Of a stretch of DNA of 61,934 nucleotides, positions 24,968-33,285 are shown in pieces. The DNA is from an uncultured Lachnospiraceae bacterium (GTDB lineage Bacteria > Bacillota > Clostridia > Lachnospirales > Lachnospiraceae), in contig URQQ01000025.1 of NCBI GenBank assembly GCA_900549995.1, positions 1-61,934 of the forward strand. Reading direction: 5' to 3'. The notes under the pieces were generated by a model. It was given only the letters and a program-made list of their open reading frames with translations, was not told the origin of the DNA and made no database searches. Within the stretch, counting starts at the first letter, position 1. Each line of letters starts with the position of its first letter. The position numbers were made by a program, and so were the translations under genes.

Positions 24968-25474
24968 TTACTTTGAGACTCTGCCATTCGCTCTTACCTT
25001 AGCCGCAATCAGATTCATGATTGGTACAAACCGCTCCCCAAAATCCTCCTTCGGAATGATGAGCGCCTGGTCTGTTCCATAATATACACCGATCGTCTTG
25101 GGTGTCACTGAAAAACGTTCTATTTTCGTCCACTCAAGATCTCTGGTTCCCTCAGCATCTTCCACATGGATTCCATGTTCTGAATCAAATGTATATTCTG
25201 CCGGATTTTTGAATTTCTCCATTCGTTTCATCTGCTGGCGTGCCCTGTATCTTAAAAGAAGCGGTGTATATGCAATAAAAACTACCGCTGCTGCCAGAAA
25301 GAAAAGAAAGGATCCGGTGGAGGTTTTCCTGGTGACGTAAAGGATGATTCCCATAAATGCAACCGCCATCCCCAATACATTTGTCAGAAAGCCTGAAAAC
25401 TTTGAATATGTATGATATAACGTAAAATCAAACAATGCTTTTTCTGTCATATGAACCTGAATTTTTTCTGTCAT
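24968..25474 (-). CDS. YcxB-like membrane protein of unknown function
   Basis: A 168-residue protein with two adjacent membrane segments at about 33-75 (LTNVLGMAVAFMGIILYV and FLFFLAAAVVFIAYTPLLL). A soluble C-terminal domain of the YcxB/PH-like kind follows (YTFDSEHGIHVEDAEGTRDLEWTKI near 95-119, then IGVYYGTDQALIIPKEDF). The ATG at 25474 sits eight bases after AAGGAG; in-frame starts upstream lack a site. It is 25 bases ahead of the DeoR gene and may be co-transcribed with it. Function unknown. Confidence 0.7.
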   Translation of the reverse strand: MTEKIQVHMTEKALFDFTLYHTYSKFSGFLTNVLGMAVAFMGIILYVTRKTSTGSFLFFLAAAVVFIAYTPLLLRYRARQQMKRMEKFKNPAEYTFDSEHGIHVEDAEGTRDLEWTKIERFSVTPKTIGVYYGTDQALIIPKEDFGERFVPIMNLIAAKVRANGRVSK

Positions 25475-25495
25475 AAACACACTCCTTATAATAAA

Positions 25496-25525
25496 GTCCC
25501 CTTGCATTGTAACATACAAGAGGAC
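25496..25525 (-). terminator. Possible terminator after the permease gene
   Basis: GTCCCCTTG and CAAGAGGAC pair with one mismatch around a 12-base loop. The minus-strand tail CTTTATTAT is T-rich but interrupted. It would partly separate the permease operon from the YcxB-like and DeoR genes. Confidence 0.4.
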
Positions 25526-25552
25526 CTTTTTGCACTACCACGACGATTTATT

Positions 25553-26626
25553 TTAGTTTTTTGCTGATTTTTTCTCAGCCTCATATTCTTCGTGTTCTAC
25601 CAGCTTTTCATGAGCCCAGCCGCCCTCACTGTAGATACCTTTTTGTTTCTTCTGCATATATTTATCAAATGCCGCTGTGATAAACGGACAGAGGAATAAT
25701 GTGATAATAGAAGCTGTTGCACACTGTGCAGTTGCCATATCTGTATACTGTGCCATAGATGGATCTGCTTCTGCTACCGCTGCCGGTGTCATCGCAGAGT
25801 TCAGGGCTGTCGTACCGACTGCTGCACCCATCGCATTTCTCTCTTTCTTCGGAAGAAGAAGGTTGAATACAAAGAAGAAAAGAACTGCTGTTGCTGCTGA
25901 GATCAGTCCGAGGACAATCCCGGATGCTCCTGCAGTCAGGATCGTCTTAATATCTGTCTTGGAACCGATGGAAATCGTCATGAAAAATGTTACGATTGGC
26001 TGTGCTGTAGCACATGCTTTTCTGAATCCGCCGTCAAGATTACCCCAGATGAAACCAATCAGAATCGGTACCAGTGTTGCAATTAACGATTTGATCGGAA
26101 TAGAAGCAAGGCCTGTTGCTCCCAACGCTACCAGTGTGAAGAATGGTCCGTCATTTAATGACAGAACAGAAATCGCACCTGTATCTGTTGCATTACCAAA
26201 CTGTGATGACAGTGAAATAAATAAGGAACCATTAGAGTTTGTAATTGCTGCGATCATTACAAACGGCGTAATTCCAAGGAATCCGCTTGGTCCGCATATT
26301 TTACCTACAAGAAGACCGAATAATACACCAAATACAAATTTAATACCAGTCAGTGCAACACCTTTATATAAAGGCATACCAACCTGTTTAATGTTAATAG
26401 CCGAACCGCAGACAATGAGGAATAATCCCATCATCGCTGAGTTGCCGTCATAGAATAAAGCTGTTACATAACCGCCGATCTGAAATACCTGCGGGCAAAA
26501 TGTTGCCAGAATTACTGCAATTACAAGAGGGATAATTACAAGCCCTCCGGGCAGGTTCTTCATTTTATTCAGTATATCCAGATCCTTTGATTTCTTTACT
26601 TCTTTTACTGTGTTGTTCTGTTCCAT
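25553..26626 (-). CDS. KdgT-family 2-keto-3-deoxygluconate-type permease
   Basis: A 357-residue integral membrane protein with about ten segments. Family hallmarks are CGSAINIKQVG near 90, the conserved AAITNSNGSLFISL near 143-156, SLNDGPFFTLVALG near 173 and a C-terminal GAAVGTTALNSAMTPAAVAEADP. KdgT moves 2-keto-3-deoxygluconate with protons. In this operon, with a DUF1537 kinase and a PdxA2-type dehydrogenase, its cargo is more probably a four-carbon sugar acid such as D-threonate; that is inference. Start ATG 26626 after GGGAGGAAGAAAG; the frame is open 28 codons further, without a site. Confidence 0.88.
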   Translation of the reverse strand: MEQNNTVKEVKKSKDLDILNKMKNLPGGLVIIPLVIAVILATFCPQVFQIGGYVTALFYDGNSAMMGLFLIVCGSAINIKQVGMPLYKGVALTGIKFVFGVLFGLLVGKICGPSGFLGITPFVMIAAITNSNGSLFISLSSQFGNATDTGAISVLSLNDGPFFTLVALGATGLASIPIKSLIATLVPILIGFIWGNLDGGFRKACATAQPIVTFFMTISIGSKTDIKTILTAGASGIVLGLISAATAVLFFFVFNLLLPKKERNAMGAAVGTTALNSAMTPAAVAEADPSMAQYTDMATAQCATASIITLFLCPFITAAFDKYMQKKQKGIYSEGGWAHEKLVEHEEYEAEKKSAKN

Positions 26627-26651
26627 CTTTCTTCCTCCCAATCCTTCTCTC

Positions 26652-27998
26652 TTATCTCCGTCCTGCTTCTTTAAACAGTCTGTCAACAATATCACATGCC
26701 GTATGGTCATTTCCTGTAAGCCCGCCTTTGCCGACTACCGGAAGTCCGTCATAGTTACCGACCAGTCTTCCAATGTCTGCCTGAGGGATTACATAATCCA
26801 TTACCTCAATGCATTCTACTCCAAGCTGATAGCATACGTTCACCATCGTATCTCCGCCTGTTGTGTAGAGTCCTGCAATTTTATCTCTTCCAACCTGATC
26901 AAGCAGCTGGGAGATAATTGTGCCAAGCCCGGCATTGATTCTGTCTGCACTCATTCCCTTTGCATATCCTCTCTTCTGATCCTCCTCATCAAGATTCAGA
27001 AGTTCTCCATGCAGTGCTGTCTCAAAAAGAATGACTCTTGGCTGGTCTTCTGACTCCAGAAGTTCTTTCGCCTTATGTACCGCCCGGAATGCTTCATCCA
27101 GTGCCGTGTCCCCTCCTTCAATCAGAGGAATCGGCTCCACGCTGATTCTGACGTGTCTCTCATCTTCGCAGAGTATTCCCATCTGTTTCTTCGTCACAGG
27201 TGTTGCACTTCCTGCCGCAATCAGCACTGTCTTTCCATTTTCATCAGCAGGGTTTTCCGGCACGTTCGGGCTTTCTTCCTTAATCAGTCCTCTGTTATAA
27301 GCAAGTTTTGATGTGAACGGGCCGGGGTCTACTGCAACGACATTCCAGTTCAGTTCAATGCATGCCTTTGCAACCGTATCAACATCTTCCAGCGTAATCC
27401 CATCCGCCACAATCACCTGGCATCCGGCACTGCGTTCTTCTTCCAGTCCCTGTTTCACCGCTTCTGTACCAGCAAGTACTTTATCAAGCGTCACAAGTCC
27501 GACTTTTCTTTTGGTCTGTCCCGCAAGCAGTCTTGGTATGTAATTTTCCCTGACCGGAGTTCTGACATCCTGTGCTACCGGTGTGTTGATCAATGCGACT
27601 CCGTCGATGACAGAATATCCTCCAACCAGAATTCTTTTGGACTGCGGCATCGCCGGTACGACTACCGCAACCACATCATCCCCAAGCTGATCCATCATAG
27701 CGTCAATCTCAACGCCCACACCTCCGCGTAACGTTGTATCAATTCTCTTGGAATAATATTTTACACCCATTCTCTGAAGTGCCAGTGTAGCTGATTCAAC
27801 TTTGGCATATGCTTCATCTGCCGGAAGAGGGCGGCTGTTGCTGCTCACTATAATGGCATCCAGGCTGTCAGCATTCTGTGCTTTTTCTGCTGCTGACTCA
27901 TTAAAGAATACGGCTGTTCTTGCATTCGACCTTGCAAGCAGTACTCCCGTGGTTGTTGCTCCCGTCAGATCATCTGCAACTGCTCCAATTAACGGCAT
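26652..27998 (-). CDS. dtnK: DUF1537 four-carbon acid sugar kinase (probable D-threonate kinase)
   Basis: A 448-residue kinase of the DUF1537 family. The N-terminal substrate domain begins MPLIGAVADDLTGATTTGVLLA, with the hallmark ADDLTG, and contains KRIDTTLRGGVGVEI near 84-98. The C-terminal nucleotide domain contains LYTTGGDTMVNVCYQLGV near 378-395. The family phosphorylates D-threonate, L-threonate, D-erythronate and similar acids at O4. The neighbour is a PdxA2-type dehydrogenase, and there are no LtnD, OtnI or OtnC-type genes. This pattern points to the D-threonate pathway (phosphorylation, then oxidation and decarboxylation to DHAP). Confidence 0.82.
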   Translation of the reverse strand: MPLIGAVADDLTGATTTGVLLARSNARTAVFFNESAAEKAQNADSLDAIIVSSNSRPLPADEAYAKVESATLALQRMGVKYYSKRIDTTLRGGVGVEIDAMMDQLGDDVVAVVVPAMPQSKRILVGGYSVIDGVALINTPVAQDVRTPVRENYIPRLLAGQTKRKVGLVTLDKVLAGTEAVKQGLEEERSAGCQVIVADGITLEDVDTVAKACIELNWNVVAVDPGPFTSKLAYNRGLIKEESPNVPENPADENGKTVLIAAGSATPVTKKQMGILCEDERHVRISVEPIPLIEGGDTALDEAFRAVHKAKELLESEDQPRVILFETALHGELLNLDEEDQKRGYAKGMSADRINAGLGTIISQLLDQVGRDKIAGLYTTGGDTMVNVCYQLGVECIEVMDYVIPQADIGRLVGNYDGLPVVGKGGLTGNDHTACDIVDRLFKEAGRR

Positions 27999-28021
27999 TT
28001 TTTCTCCCTCGCTTTCTTCTT

Positions 28022-29041
28022 TTACGCTTCTTTTCCGTGCATCTTTGCTGCGTATTCTGCTACTACTTTTGTAGATTCAATCAGGCTGACCGCGCCTGCG
28101 ATTCCTTTTCCTGCGATGTCAAATGCTGTACCATGGTCAACTGAACTCCTGATAAACGGAAGTCCGAATGTTAATGTTACTGATTTCTCGAAGTCAAGTG
28201 TTTTACATGCAATGTGTCCCTGATCATGATATAAAGAAAGGATTGCATCATACTTTCCTGATTTTCCGATATGGAATACGGAATCTGCCGGGCAAGGACC
28301 TACACAGTTAATTCCTCTTTCCTGTGCTGCTTTTACAGCCGGAATCAATTCATCAATTTCTTCGCGTCCAAATAATCCGTTATCTCCATTATGCGGATTT
28401 AATCCTGCCACTGCAATCAACGGATTTTCAATTCCTACTTTTCTAAGTTCCTTATCAATGTTTGTGACATCCTCAAGAACTCTCTCCTTTGTAGCGTAGT
28501 GGCATGCATCAACTAATGACATGTGGCGGCTGACAAAGAATACTCTCAGTTTATGGCAGGAGAACATTGTGAGTGCGTATGGTGAATGTGTTTCATCCTG
28601 ATAAATCTCTGTATGTCCCGGCTGTTTCACACCAACAAGTTTGATTGCTCCTTTATGGATCGGGGCTGTAGATACCGCATCTACTTTTTTGGCCATTCCA
28701 AGTTCAATGGATTTCATGATGAAATCGATCGCCATCTGTCCTGCAAGCTTTTGCTCTTTTCCCCATTCAAGTGAATCTGTATCGTAATCTCCGGTCTCTA
28801 TAATATCCACGGTACCAAATTCATATTTTGCTTCTTCCGGATCCTCAATTTTATGAAATTTCAATTCTTTTCCAAGTACTTTACAGGCTTTTTCAAGTAC
28901 TGCAATGCTTCCGATAACAAATGGCCTGCAGCATTCATGTATTTCTTTATCAAGCATTGTTCCTACTACGATTTCTGGTCCGATTCCTGCAGGATCTCCC
29001 ATTGTAATTGCTGTAATTGGTTTGTATGCATTCTCGCTCAT
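28022..29041 (-). CDS. pdxA2: PdxA2-type 4-phospho-D-threonate 3-dehydrogenase
   Basis: A 339-residue NAD- and metal-dependent dehydrogenase of the PdxA family. GDPAGIGPEI starts the fold (15-24); metal-binding histidines appear in GHTEIY near 142 and LYHDQGHIACKTL near 270, and the C-terminal PFIRSSVDHGTAFDIAGKG is conserved. True PdxA makes pyridoxal precursors; PdxA2 oxidises 4-phospho-D-threonate, which decarboxylates to DHAP. The partner kinase gene directly downstream argues for the second role. It is the promoter-proximal gene of this operon. Confidence 0.85.
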   Translation of the reverse strand: MSENAYKPITAITMGDPAGIGPEIVVGTMLDKEIHECCRPFVIGSIAVLEKACKVLGKELKFHKIEDPEEAKYEFGTVDIIETGDYDTDSLEWGKEQKLAGQMAIDFIMKSIELGMAKKVDAVSTAPIHKGAIKLVGVKQPGHTEIYQDETHSPYALTMFSCHKLRVFFVSRHMSLVDACHYATKERVLEDVTNIDKELRKVGIENPLIAVAGLNPHNGDNGLFGREEIDELIPAVKAAQERGINCVGPCPADSVFHIGKSGKYDAILSLYHDQGHIACKTLDFEKSVTLTFGLPFIRSSVDHGTAFDIAGKGIAGAVSLIESTKVVAEYAAKMHGKEA

Positions 29042-29057
29042 TTTCTTTCACTATTCC

Positions 29058-29275
29058 TTTCGATTTTTTTCGATTTTATTTGTTTCGCTTTCTTTTATGA
29101 TTTAATTTTATATCCTTTTTTTGAAATATGCAACTCTTTTTTGCTATTTTGTCGATTTACATATTTTAAATATTCCGTTTTTATGCACATTATACTAAGT
29201 TTCCAAATATTTCTTTCGTTTACTTTCGTTTCTTTCGTTTGTTATTTTTTTGATAAACTTTTCACTTTCGTTTTT
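29058..29275. promoter_or_regulatory. TTTCG repeat array and pdxA2 promoter (probable DeoR-family operators)
   Basis: Seven TTTCG copies start at 29058, 29068, 29083, 29214, 29224, 29233 and 29266, several of them nine to ten bases apart, meaning one helical turn. A minus-strand TATAAT box (29199-29204) serves pdxA2, and the 29214-29240 cluster lies over its -35 position, where no TTGACA is seen. Direct repeats of this kind are typical targets of DeoR-family repressors. The gene-free stretch 29042-29391 holds only these sites and the promoter at 29287-29315. Confidence 0.6.
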
Positions 29276-29286
29276 CATCTTACAGA

Positions 29287-29315
29287 TTGCTTTTTTACAG
29301 TTTATACATTATAAT
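29287..29315 (+). promoter_or_regulatory. Promoter of the triosephosphate isomerase paralogue
   Basis: TTGCTT (29287-29292), a 17-base spacer and TATAAT (29310-29315), about 77 bases before the ATG. A TTTCGTTTTT copy ends at 29275, just upstream of the -35 box, so the DeoR-type regulator could act here too. Confidence 0.6.
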
Positions 29316-29391
29316 GATGGAAGAAATTGTATCCAATTCTACGATTCTATGTAAACTTTATTTCATTTCCATTTATTTTAAGGAGGCTGCC

Positions 29392-30174
29392 ATGCAGAAA
29401 AAACTTTATTTTGGAACAAACCTGAAGATGTACAAAACAATCAGTGAAACTACTTCTTATTTACAGAAACTTGCTGATAACACGAAAGACATCAGCCGTG
29501 AGGAAATCGAATTATTTGTAATCCCTTCCTTTACTACGCTCGAAAGCGCGACTGCTTCGATCGACCGCAATCTCATTAAGCTTGGGGCACAGAACATGTG
29601 CTGGGAAGATCAGGGACAGTTTACCGGCGAAATCTCTCCGCTGATGTTAAAGGAACTGAACCTTGATCTCGTTATGATCGGCCACTCAGAACGCCGCCAT
29701 GTATTTGGAGAAACCGATGCCGATGAAAATAAAAAAGTAAAAGCATCTTTAAACCATGGATTCACCACTTTATTGTGTATCGGTGAAACCCTGGAAGAGA
29801 AAAACTTCGGAATCAGCGACGAAGTTCTCCGCACCCAGCTGAAAGTCGGTTTCCATGATGTTCCGGTTGAACAGACATCAAAAATCTGGGTTGCATACGA
29901 GCCGGTATGGGCAATCGGGGTCAACGGCATTCCGGCCTCTGTCGATTACGCAGAAGAAAAACACCGTGTCATCAAAGATACCTTGATCGAAATCTTCGGT
30001 GAAGCCGGCAAAGAAATTCCAGTATTATACGGCGGAAGCGTAAATCCTGGAAATGCAAATGATCTGATTGTACAGCCTTCCATCGACGGACTTTTCACAG
30101 GAAGAAGTGCATGGCAGGCAGATGCATTTGATAAACTGATCCGGGATGCAATGGAGGCCTATAATAAGAAATGA
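29392..30174 (+). CDS. Triosephosphate isomerase paralogue with altered loop 6
   Basis: A 260-residue TIM-barrel isomerase. The catalytic triad is kept: Lys in GTNLKMYKT (residues 8-16), His in IGHSERR near 103 and Glu in AYEPVWAIG near 179. Phosphate loop 7 is LYGGSVNP. Two places differ from glycolytic TIM: NWKM has become NLKM, and the flexible lid GTGKTAT has become GVNGIPAS. Related paralogues act on four-carbon ketose phosphates (EryH/LerI type), so the substrate may be DHAP or a tetrulose phosphate. The frame is open 35 codons upstream, but the AAGGAGG site fixes ATG 29392. Confidence 0.8.
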   Translation: MQKKLYFGTNLKMYKTISETTSYLQKLADNTKDISREEIELFVIPSFTTLESATASIDRNLIKLGAQNMCWEDQGQFTGEISPLMLKELNLDLVMIGHSERRHVFGETDADENKKVKASLNHGFTTLLCIGETLEEKNFGISDEVLRTQLKVGFHDVPVEQTSKIWVAYEPVWAIGVNGIPASVDYAEEKHRVIKDTLIEIFGEAGKEIPVLYGGSVNPGNANDLIVQPSIDGLFTGRSAWQADAFDKLIRDAMEAYNKK

Positions 30175-30947
30175 TAAAATTAATTGCAAGTGACCTCGAT
30201 GGTACATTGCTCAGAAAAGGGGCCCAGTCATTGGAACCAGAAATTTTCCAGCTGATCAATGTTCTGAAAGAGAAAGGCATATTCTTCGTTGCCGCCAGCG
30301 GAAGGCAGTATCAGAATATGCGGCGCCTGTTCCGGTCGGTAAAAAATGACATTGCCTATATATGCGAAAACGGTACTCTCGGTGTCTTAAACGGGGATAT
30401 CTTCAGCGAAGAACACATCCCTGAAGAGGTTGGATACGCTGCTTTAAATGCGATCCAAAGCATCCCGGAATGTGAACTTCTGCTTTCTGCAAGGACAACA
30501 CACTATCTGGAAAATCCTTCAGAAAAATATGAACATCACATCCGCCATGTTGTCGGCAATGATGTGGTAACCGTAGATGATATTTTCTCAGTCAGGGAGC
30601 CTTATCTGAAAATTTCCGCCTGTGATTTTAACGGTGCCGACCATCTCGAACCCTATTTTCAGGAGCATTTTTCTGACAGGCTGAACATCGCTCTTGCCGG
30701 TGACATCTGGCTCGATATGATGCCCAAAGGTGTACATAAGGGCCACGCATTGGACAAACTGTTACGCCAGCTCGGTATCATGCCGGAAGAATGTCTGGCT
30801 TTCGGTGACCAGTACAATGATATGGAAATGCTGAAAATGTGCGGTCTGAGCTATGCGATGGCTGATGCTGTTCCCGGAGCGATAGAAACAGCCGATGATA
30901 CAACAGAAGATGTCATTTCCACTATAAAAAAAGTGTTAAATATCTAA
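30171..30947 (+). CDS. Cof-type HAD-superfamily phosphatase
   Basis: A 258-residue HAD hydrolase. The nucleophile motif is SDLDGTLL (Asp8), motif II is AASGRQ near 41, and motifs III/IV are KGHALDKLL near 186 and FGDQYNDMEML near 204. A C2-type cap domain lies between. Such enzymes dephosphorylate sugar phosphates or flavin and thiamine phosphates. The start overlaps the stop of the isomerase gene (ATGA), so the two are translationally coupled. Its substrate is unknown; a clean-up role on a toxic phosphorylated intermediate is possible. Confidence 0.88.
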   Translation: MIKLIASDLDGTLLRKGAQSLEPEIFQLINVLKEKGIFFVAASGRQYQNMRRLFRSVKNDIAYICENGTLGVLNGDIFSEEHIPEEVGYAALNAIQSIPECELLLSARTTHYLENPSEKYEHHIRHVVGNDVVTVDDIFSVREPYLKISACDFNGADHLEPYFQEHFSDRLNIALAGDIWLDMMPKGVHKGHALDKLLRQLGIMPEECLAFGDQYNDMEMLKMCGLSYAMADAVPGAIETADDTTEDVISTIKKVLNI

Positions 30948-30975
30948 AAAAGTGCTGCATTTCGCAGCACTTTTT
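30947..30975. terminator. Bidirectional terminator
   Basis: AAAAGTGCTGC-ATTTC-GCAGCACTTTT with T runs on both sides follows the HAD gene. It also lies 60 bases beyond the convergent TauE gene. Confidence 0.85.
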
Positions 30976-31037
30976 CAGATATTTCATTTTCTCGTTCAAC
31001 CAGTCACCCTATCTTTTCTCCAAATTATTATCACCGA

Positions 31038-31811
31038 TTATAGCGGGAAATAGTTTACTCCTATGATCACCACACCGAGAATGGTAAGTACGACCCCCGT
31101 TGCCCTGTTCAGGGTAACAGCACTTGCTTTATTTGCAAATCTTGCCGCAATTCTTGCCCATAAGAGGGTAAAAAGTATACAGAAGAACATCACCGTCCAA
31201 TCTGGCGCCCCTCCGATGGCAAAATGGCTGGCTGCCCCGGTAAACGCTGTAAAAGTCATAATGAATACGCTCGTCCCAACCGCCGTTTTCAGCTCATATC
31301 CAAGCACGCTTGTAAGAATCAGAAGCATCATCATGCCGCCTCCCGCGCCGACAAATCCACAGATAAATCCGATCATCATTCCACAAAGCACCGACTGCAT
31401 AAACCGTTTTTTGGGGCTCACATTTTCCATAGATTCTTTTGTCGTCATAACCGGACGCACAATGAATTTAATTCCCAAAAGCAGTGTCATAACTACCGAA
31501 AATCCGCCCATGGCATGGCTTGGCACTTTGCTGGATATAAAGCTTCCAAATAGTGTAAAAATCAATACTGTAACCATCATGACCAGGCCATTTTTAATAT
31601 CCAGATTCTTATGTTTTCCATACGTGTATGCACTGACCGCGCTGGCAAGCACATCACTTGCAAGCGCTATTCCGACCGCTGAATACGCCGGCATCCCAAG
31701 AAATGTAATCAGCATAGGGCTGATGACAGCTGCAGCGCTCATTCCCGCAAAGCCTGTCCCAAGGCCGGCTCCGATTCCGGCAACAAAGCAAATAATCAAT
31801 TTGTACAGCAT
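31038..31811 (-). CDS. TauE/SafE-family permease
   Basis: A 257-residue membrane protein with about eight segments and the internal duplication of the TauE/SafE family (GAGLGTGFAGMSAAAVISPMLI near 15-36 and GMMIGFICGFVGAGGGMMMLLIL near 141-163). Family members export sulfite, sulfoacetate or other organosulfur anions. It overlaps the 3' end of a MarR-type regulator gene by 16 bases, so it is probably under that regulator. The substrate is unknown. Confidence 0.88.
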   Translation of the reverse strand: MLYKLIICFVAGIGAGLGTGFAGMSAAAVISPMLITFLGMPAYSAVGIALASDVLASAVSAYTYGKHKNLDIKNGLVMMVTVLIFTLFGSFISSKVPSHAMGGFSVVMTLLLGIKFIVRPVMTTKESMENVSPKKRFMQSVLCGMMIGFICGFVGAGGGMMMLLILTSVLGYELKTAVGTSVFIMTFTAFTGAASHFAIGGAPDWTVMFFCILFTLLWARIAARFANKASAVTLNRATGVVLTILGVVIIGVNYFPL

Positions 31812-32248
31812 GATTCTTCCTCCTTCAGTGCTCTCTGAGCACTTGCAAGAATCTTCCTGAAATTGTGCTCCATTCGCTCCATATCTTTTTTATCAAATGA
31901 TTCAAAAATTATTTTCCCAAATTCTATCTGAACTTTTTGACCATCCCGGACAATCTCCTCTGCGGTTTCCAAAACCGACAGATGTACTGTCTTTTTATTT
32001 CCCTCATGAAAATTCCTTGTAATATAACCTTTTTGTTCCAGCGATTTTACTGCCGCAGAGACATGTGATTTTGTAAATCTTCTCTTCTCCACAATTGCTT
32101 TTGCTGTATCTTCTTCCGGATGATTTGAAAGAAACAAAAGGATATCCGCCTCCATCCTTGACAAACCATATTTTTCACACAAAGACTCCAGCTTCTTGCT
32201 ATAAAGCTTCTTAAGTACTAAAATTCCATTCCAAAATTCCCCAAACAT
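31796..32248 (-). CDS. MarR-family transcriptional regulator
   Basis: A 150-residue winged-helix protein. The DNA-binding part is YGLSRMEADILLFLSNHPEEDTAKAIVEKRRFTKSHVSAAVKSLEQKGYI (roughly 26-76), with the MarR pattern of recognition helix followed by a wing (RNFHEGNKKTVHLSV). Terminal helices give dimerisation. It probably controls the downstream permease gene, which it overlaps. The ATG at 32248 has an AAGGAG site; the frame is open 16 codons further upstream without one. Confidence 0.88.
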   Translation of the reverse strand: MFGEFWNGILVLKKLYSKKLESLCEKYGLSRMEADILLFLSNHPEEDTAKAIVEKRRFTKSHVSAAVKSLEQKGYITRNFHEGNKKTVHLSVLETAEEIVRDGQKVQIEFGKIIFESFDKKDMERMEHNFRKILASAQRALKEEESCCTN

Positions 32249-32452
32249 ACCGCCACTCCTTTTTGTTCTATTTTGAACTATATTGAATTTTATCAATTGC
32301 AGCGGAGTTTGTCAAGCAACTTTTCAGTTTACACAGCTTCTTCAACTGCCAGGCTGTAAACTGCCTTATAAAAACTTACGACTCCATACAGTTCAACTCC
32401 TGCAAGGAACTCATCTCACATTTTAGAATACTCTATATTGAGATGAATTTTC

Positions 32453-32468
32453 GCTGCCACAAGGCAGC
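32453..32468 (+). promoter_or_regulatory. Small hairpin next to the ribosome binding site of the MntP/YtaF gene
   Basis: GCTGCC-ACAA-GGCAGC is a perfect stem six bases before the GGAGG site (32475 region). A second inverted repeat, CATCTCA/TGAGATG, lies upstream at 32411-32445. The leader may influence translation, but it does not match the yybP-ykoY manganese riboswitch as far as I can see. Confidence 0.35.
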
Positions 32469-32484
32469 CCATACGGAGGTCAGC

Positions 32485-33024
32485 ATGTCGCTATTATTAG
32501 CCATACTTATCGGATTCGCTGTTAATCTGGATAATTTCATCATTGGCATGAACCTTGGAATACGCGGACAGCGTCTTACGCTTCCATCTAACATTATTAT
32601 CGGCCTCACCACCGGGGTCTGCGCATTTCTCTCCACTTATGCAGCCAATTTAATTTCAGGCAGCATCCTCGAATACGCCAATCTGTTCGGTGCCCTGATC
32701 ATGATCTTCTTTGGCGTATACTGCCTGTACAAAAGCTTCTCCTCAGAAGAACCGCCCGAAGAATTTATGGCAATGACAATCAAAGACACCTTTATCCTCG
32801 GATTCGTTCTGGCCGTCAACTGCATCCCCCCATCCTTCAGTGCCGGAATACTGAATCTCTCGCCATTCAGCGTTGCCTTCTTCTCAGCAGTATTCTCCTG
32901 CCTGTGCATGCACATCAGCAACCGCACCGGATACAAACTTGCAAAATACCGTTTTCTAAACTTCCTGACACCCGCTTCCGCCCTTCTGCTGATCCTGATC
33001 GGAATCGGCGAACTTCTGGTGTAG
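32485..33024 (+). CDS. MntP/YtaF-family membrane protein
   Basis: A 179-residue integral membrane protein with about six segments. It begins MSLLLAILIGFAVNLDNFIIGMNLGIRG, and the membrane-embedded VNLDNF resembles the Asp-containing helix of the MntP manganese exporter. The second repeat starts near ILGFVLAVNCIPPSFSAG. YtaF is the sporulation-linked relative in Bacillus and clostridia, so either manganese efflux or a sporulation role is possible. The start is the ATG behind ACGGAGG; upstream in-frame codons lack a site. Confidence 0.75.
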   Translation: MSLLLAILIGFAVNLDNFIIGMNLGIRGQRLTLPSNIIIGLTTGVCAFLSTYAANLISGSILEYANLFGALIMIFFGVYCLYKSFSSEEPPEEFMAMTIKDTFILGFVLAVNCIPPSFSAGILNLSPFSVAFFSAVFSCLCMHISNRTGYKLAKYRFLNFLTPASALLLILIGIGELLV

Positions 33025-33027
33025 GGT

Positions 33028-33275
33028 AATTAGGGACGTAATCTTTTTCAAATATATTACGTCCCTAATTGCAATCAGACCTGTCCCCAAATGAATTTTA
33101 ACCTGTCCCCTCTTGAAAACTAAACAAAAAATCTTGATTACTCATACGGTTTTAAGTCCTTTTTTTGTTCACAATGCCGATGGTCATCAAAAAGGGACAG
33201 GTCTATTTTCATTTTGGGACAGGTTAAAACAGAATTGGGGACGTAATCCTTTTGAAAAAGATTACGTCCCCAATT
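33028..33275. repeat. REPIN-like composite palindromic element
   Basis: Two perfect hairpins of related sequence bracket the element: AATTAGGGACGTAAT (33028-33042 with 33056-33070) and AATTGGGGACGTAATC (33233-33248 with 33260-33275). Inside them are inverted copies of a 31-base segment with paired ACCTGTCCC motifs (33079-33109) and GGGACAGGT motifs (33194-33224). The central 85 bases (33110-33193) hold no gene. The nested symmetry is that of a REP doublet or a miniature mobile element. The right hairpin may also act as the terminator of the transporter operon. Confidence 0.8.
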
Positions 33276-33285
33276 CCCAATTCCG

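Noticed and set aside
28022..29041. Calling this gene pdxA of vitamin B6 synthesis
   Set aside because: The adjacent DUF1537 kinase and sugar-acid type permease fit PdxA2 better, and no other B6 gene is near.
31063..31860. A 265-codon plus-strand frame
   Set aside because: Antisense shadow of the TauE/SafE permease; it has no ribosome binding site of its own.
32296..32484. Possible manganese riboswitch before the MntP/YtaF-type gene
   Set aside because: Hairpins are present, but I could not match the conserved core of the yybP-ykoY class.
33028..33275. CRISPR-like repeats
   Set aside because: Only two hairpin copies in inverted arrangement, with no regular spacers and no cas genes.
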